From contig NZ_CP036533.1 in assembly GCF_024585265.1 (NCBI RefSeq), positions 4,969,001 through 5,033,000 on the forward strand: DNA of 64,000 nt, given 5' to 3'. The notes under the pieces were generated by a model. It saw nothing but the letters and a program-made list of their open reading frames with translations, was not told the origin of the DNA and ran no database searches. The translations under genes were made by a program, and so were the position numbers. Numbering within the stretch: the first letter of the stretch is position 1; each line of letters begins with the position of its first letter. This stretch comes from Bradyrhizobium sp. WBAH42 (GTDB lineage: Bacteria; Pseudomonadota; Alphaproteobacteria; Rhizobiales; Xanthobacteraceae). Below, piece by piece: positions 61,252 through 64,000 of this stretch.

Positions 61252-62421
61252 TCACGTCATGAACGGAAACGTGAGCGTTGTTGTTGTGCCCGTGTCGGCA
61301 CTTTGCTGCTGGACGTCGCCACCAATTTGTTTGGCAAGCGATGCGATCAGCTTAAGACCCGATCCATGCTCGTTCGATTTCTGGATGCCACACCCATTGT
61401 CGGATACAGTTAGACGTGCCTCGCCGTAGCCGACGCCGCCTACCAAGTGCACCTTGATCCTGCCGCCATTCCGGTCGAATGCATGTTTAATGCTGTTCAT
61501 TGCAGTCTCATTTAGGATGAGACCGACCGGCAATGCTCGGTCGATGCTCAGTTCGAGCTCGTCGCACTCGACATCGATTTCGACTCCTTCAACCTGCTGA
61601 CGGATCGCGCGGCAAAGTGCGCGTATGTAAGATGATAGGTTTACATTATGGCCTTCGTGTCGAGAAGCGAGTTGATCATGCGCCAGCGAGATGGCGTTGA
61701 TACGGCTCGCGACATGATCCAGCTCGCGATGAACCTCTGTGCTCTGATGCCGGCGCTTTTGGAGGGAGATAGAAGATAGAACGAGCTGAAAGTTATTCTT
61801 GACGCGATGTTGCATTTCCCGAAGTAGTACTTCTCGCCTTTGAGCTTCGGCAGCAGCAGCCACCAAACGCGCTTCTTCATCCGGCCGCGCATAGTGGCGA
61901 AGTACGGCTCCTATCAGCGCGGCAGCGGCGGTCAGAAAATCGGTCGTGTCCTCGGTGAACTCTCTCGCCTTGGTGCTGTCCACTTCGAGCACACCCCAGG
62001 CTGCACCATCAATAAGCACAGGAACGTTGGTCAACGAAATGATGCCATGCTCCTTCAGAAGATCCGAATGAATGTATTCTTGTTGTTCACCGAGATTTTG
62101 GACGGTGACGGGTTCTGCCGTCTGAAACGAGCGCCCGGGTGGAGAGCGTAGGTCGGCCGATAAGGTCGCGGTCCCTACGACCCCATCCTTCCATCCCACA
62201 CCTGCGACTAAGAGGAGATCTGAGGAGTGCGGACGATATCGAAGAATCTTTACGTGGTGTATCTCCACTGCGCGCGCGACTTGAACGACCGCTTGATTTA
62301 GAAAGCGATGCAGATCGACCTTTTCACCCCCGAGTCGTCCGATATCGACCAGAATGCGGATGTGGCGCCGGAGCCTATCCAGCGAGTCACCTTCGTTCAT
62401 TCCGGGCGCCAGTTCTTTCAT
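61252..62421 (-). CDS. GAF-domain sensor histidine kinase (HisKA_2 type)
   Basis: A 389-residue soluble kinase. The GAF domain spans about residues 20-185 (LHRFLNQAVVQVARAVEIHH, YIHSDLLKEHGIISLTNVPV). The H-box LREMQHRVKNNFQLVLSSIS and the HATPase region (GLILNETAMNSIKHAF, TVSDNGCGI, GSGLKLIASLAKQIGG) are of the HisKA_2/HWE-like class. No membrane segment and no response regulator alongside. The C-terminus ends just before the IS remnant but looks complete. Confidence 0.88.
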   Translation of the reverse strand: MKELAPGMNEGDSLDRLRRHIRILVDIGRLGGEKVDLHRFLNQAVVQVARAVEIHHVKILRYRPHSSDLLLVAGVGWKDGVVGTATLSADLRSPPGRSFQTAEPVTVQNLGEQQEYIHSDLLKEHGIISLTNVPVLIDGAAWGVLEVDSTKAREFTEDTTDFLTAAAALIGAVLRHYARPDEEARLVAAAAEAQRREVLLREMQHRVKNNFQLVLSSISLQKRRHQSTEVHRELDHVASRINAISLAHDQLASRHEGHNVNLSSYIRALCRAIRQQVEGVEIDVECDELELSIDRALPVGLILNETAMNSIKHAFDRNGGRIKVHLVGGVGYGEARLTVSDNGCGIQKSNEHGSGLKLIASLAKQIGGDVQQQSADTGTTTTLTFPFMT

Positions 62422-62656
62422 TTACTTCCAATGCGGCGCACTCCGAAAAGTGCTAAAGACAGTTGCTGAAGCCAATCTCTTATCTACGGTCCAGTTCGCT
62501 TATTGCGCTGCCGCACGAACTTGGCCGCTATAGCCGATATGGCCTACGTCGCACTACGGCCCATTTGAGAGTAAACAGCATAGCATTCGCCAAGTAAGCA
62601 TCCAAGCCGAGTTCGCTTAGTTGGCTCGCAGCCGCACTTGAGCGCCCTTGCCGTCA

Positions 62657-62872
62657 TTACTGCTCTAGTTCTCTGAGGATGCGGTCTCGATGCTGCAGGT
62701 GCTGCGTTTGAGAGGCATTGAAATTATCGAGCAGCTTCCGCGCCTCGCCGGTGTCATAGCCCTGACGAACCATGAACCCTATCCGTCCCTCCTGCTCAGA
62801 GATGTGGCGCTCGCCTTGAGCTATGTGCCGCTCGGCTTCTTCCAAATGTCGGAGCTGCATCGCGCGGTCCAT
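62657..62872 (-). CDS. Small helical protein, rhizobial family
   Basis: A 71-residue, highly charged helical protein: MDRAMQLRHLEEAERHIAQG then GERHISEQEGRIGFMV and ARKLLDNFNASQTQHLQHRD. I recall many paralogues of this kind in Bradyrhizobium, all uncharacterised. ATG 62872. Confidence 0.65.
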   Translation of the reverse strand: MDRAMQLRHLEEAERHIAQGERHISEQEGRIGFMVRQGYDTGEARKLLDNFNASQTQHLQHRDRILRELEQ

Positions 62873-63335
62873 GCCACAGCTTATCGCAAGGAAGATGATC
62901 TCGGTGCCTGGAAAATCCTGCTATTCCCAATCTTCCTCGGCATTATGTCGCGGCGCGTTGCTTGAGGAAGGTACTCAGCGGTGGATGTTTCAGGATTGCC
63001 GAACACAGCTCGACCCTCTCATGGGAGCGTTCAATCAGCTGCTCGTCGATCGTACGATCAATTCTATAGACAGGTTTTCGCTGCTTTTGCGGCAGCATAT
63101 AGCCCTTAACGACCGCTCTGTCGGTCATGCAGATGACGAGGTCATTATTTCGATAACGACCGCCGGGGCAGGAAAGCGGGCGACGAAGACCAATTTCTCA
63201 AACTGCTCCGGGGCCGCTTTGGGTCAAACTGGACAAAACTCAATGTGAGCATAAGGTCTGCTGCCAGGCCGATAGCGTCCAAATCCCTAGGCGGGAATGC
63301 GGACTTTCGCTAGCAGGATCTCGCGCACGCGCCGA
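62873..63335. other. Gap without convincing gene
   Basis: A 61-codon minus-strand frame at 62943-63128 has no ribosome-binding site and no recognisable family. Nothing else is supported in these 463 bases. Confidence 0.4.
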
Positions 63336-64000
63336 TCAGGGGCAGGTGGCTCGGCCGGGATCCCTGCCGGCGTAACGAACCCCACGCGGCGAATCGCCGA
63401 AGCGAGCTCGGAACAGGCGATTGAAATGCGAAACATCCGAGAAGCCGACCTCCAGCGCGATGTCGGAAATTAGCTGCGCGCCAACGCGCGCCTCGGTTAA
63501 CAGTTTGAACGCAAGTTGGAGACGTAGCTCATTCACATGACCGGTGAACGATGATCCTGATGACGCCATCAGGCGCTGCAGATAGCGAGGTGAAATGCCT
63601 TGGCGATGAGCGACCTCCTCGACGCTAAGCCCAGGCTTCTGAAAGTGTGCCGCGATGTAGTCGAGTACGGCGCTGTGGCGCGCGGTCACGACCGCGCTCG
63701 CATCGCTCTCGCCCAAGGGAGCGCACTCGCTGACCGCGAGCGCAACAAGATCACAGGTGTGAGCCACGACCGCATCACGCAGCTTGGGGGCGGCCAGAGC
63801 CCCTTCCTTGAAAGCTGACTTCAGATAGGCCATGAGGAGGCGGAGTGGTTCGTTTCTCTGGGGAATCGGCCGCATGGCGAGGCTCTCGATATCTGCCACG
63901 CGCTGCGCAAGGGCCTCGCGGGGCACCGCCAGACCAAATAGCATTCCGTCGATATAGGTGACGGTAGCGGGTTCCGAATGCAGAATCGAGGTTGCGTCGC
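63336..64000 (-). CDS. AraC-family transcriptional regulator (5' end outside window)
   Basis: The C-terminal double helix-turn-helix is complete: LSVEEVAHRQGISPRYLQRL and then ISDIALEVGFSDVSHFNRLF with ARFGDSPRGVR. The upstream part (VTYIDGMLFGLAVPREALAQ) belongs to an N-terminal sensing domain that runs past base 64000 in the same frame, so an ATG at 63944 is internal rather than the start. Target unknown. Confidence 0.88.
   Translation of the reverse strand, partial: DATSILHSEPATVTYIDGMLFGLAVPREALAQRVADIESLAMRPIPQRNEPLRLLMAYLKSAFKEGALAAPKLRDAVVAHTCDLVALAVSECAPLGESDASAVVTARHSAVLDYIAAHFQKPGLSVEEVAHRQGISPRYLQRLMASSGSSFTGHVNELRLQLAFKLLTEARVGAQLISDIALEVGFSDVSHFNRLFRARFGDSPRGVRYAGRDPGRATCP

Noticed and set aside
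62943..63128. 61-codon minus-strand frame
   Set aside because: No ribosome-binding site and no recognisable motif; left as part of a gap.
1..64000. CRISPR arrays
   Set aside because: No series of short, regularly spaced direct repeats was seen; the only tandem array is the coding repeat at 47611-48693.

Overview
The window is high-GC alphaproteobacterial DNA that reads as Bradyrhizobium or a very close relative. The evidence is the gene set (phaC, aminotransferase-hom-glpX, recJ, efp-epmA-epmB), several intergenic palindrome families that I associate with Bradyrhizobium and other Rhizobiales, and a TtsI-type (tts) box in front of a repeat-rich effector-like gene. Functions are assigned by motif and family recognition only; no database was searched.

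Bases 1-43750 look like ordinary chromosome. They hold PHA synthase, an aminotransferase, homoserine dehydrogenase and class II fructose bisphosphatase. A GntR-controlled catabolic operon follows (enoyl-CoA hydratase, CoA-transferase, TctC-TctB-TctA tricarboxylate-type uptake system, PdxA-family dehydrogenase). Next come a soluble chemoreceptor, recJ, an SDR and an aldolase-like gene, a lytic transglycosylase, a MarR/AhpD-like pair, a DUF808 protein and an M23 peptidase. The elongation factor P gene sits with both enzymes that beta-lysylate it. DAHP synthase, membrane proteins, PilZ proteins, a methyltransferase-glycosyltransferase fusion broken by a frameshift, a tRNA-Glu, a glutathione transferase and a VOC protein complete the block. 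Several very small genes (26-55 residues) are included.

From about 43800 the sequence becomes a mosaic of broken and transferred pieces. These are a conjugation remnant (trbG', frameshifted trbI, DUF2274), phage-like genes with a VRR-NUC nuclease, and a large repeat protein behind a tts box. Further on are a minimal ATP-dependent DNA ligase, a decayed NYN-domain gene, an amino-sugar catabolic cluster (nagK broken by an amber codon, murQ, a SIS-domain gene, nagA), two halves of one tyrosine recombinase in opposite orientations and an IS5-family remnant. A histidine kinase and an AraC regulator close the window. This is the texture of a decaying genomic or symbiosis island.

The strongest unlisted signal is upstream of the DAHP synthase gene. 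A 26-codon leader peptide with the run YFWYFSY is followed by a terminator hairpin, and the 3' arm of that hairpin is duplicated inside the leader ORF. This is the complete layout of a translation-coupled attenuator sensing Tyr, Phe and Trp together. Its promoter is placed so that the leader mRNA would begin at or next to the AUG.
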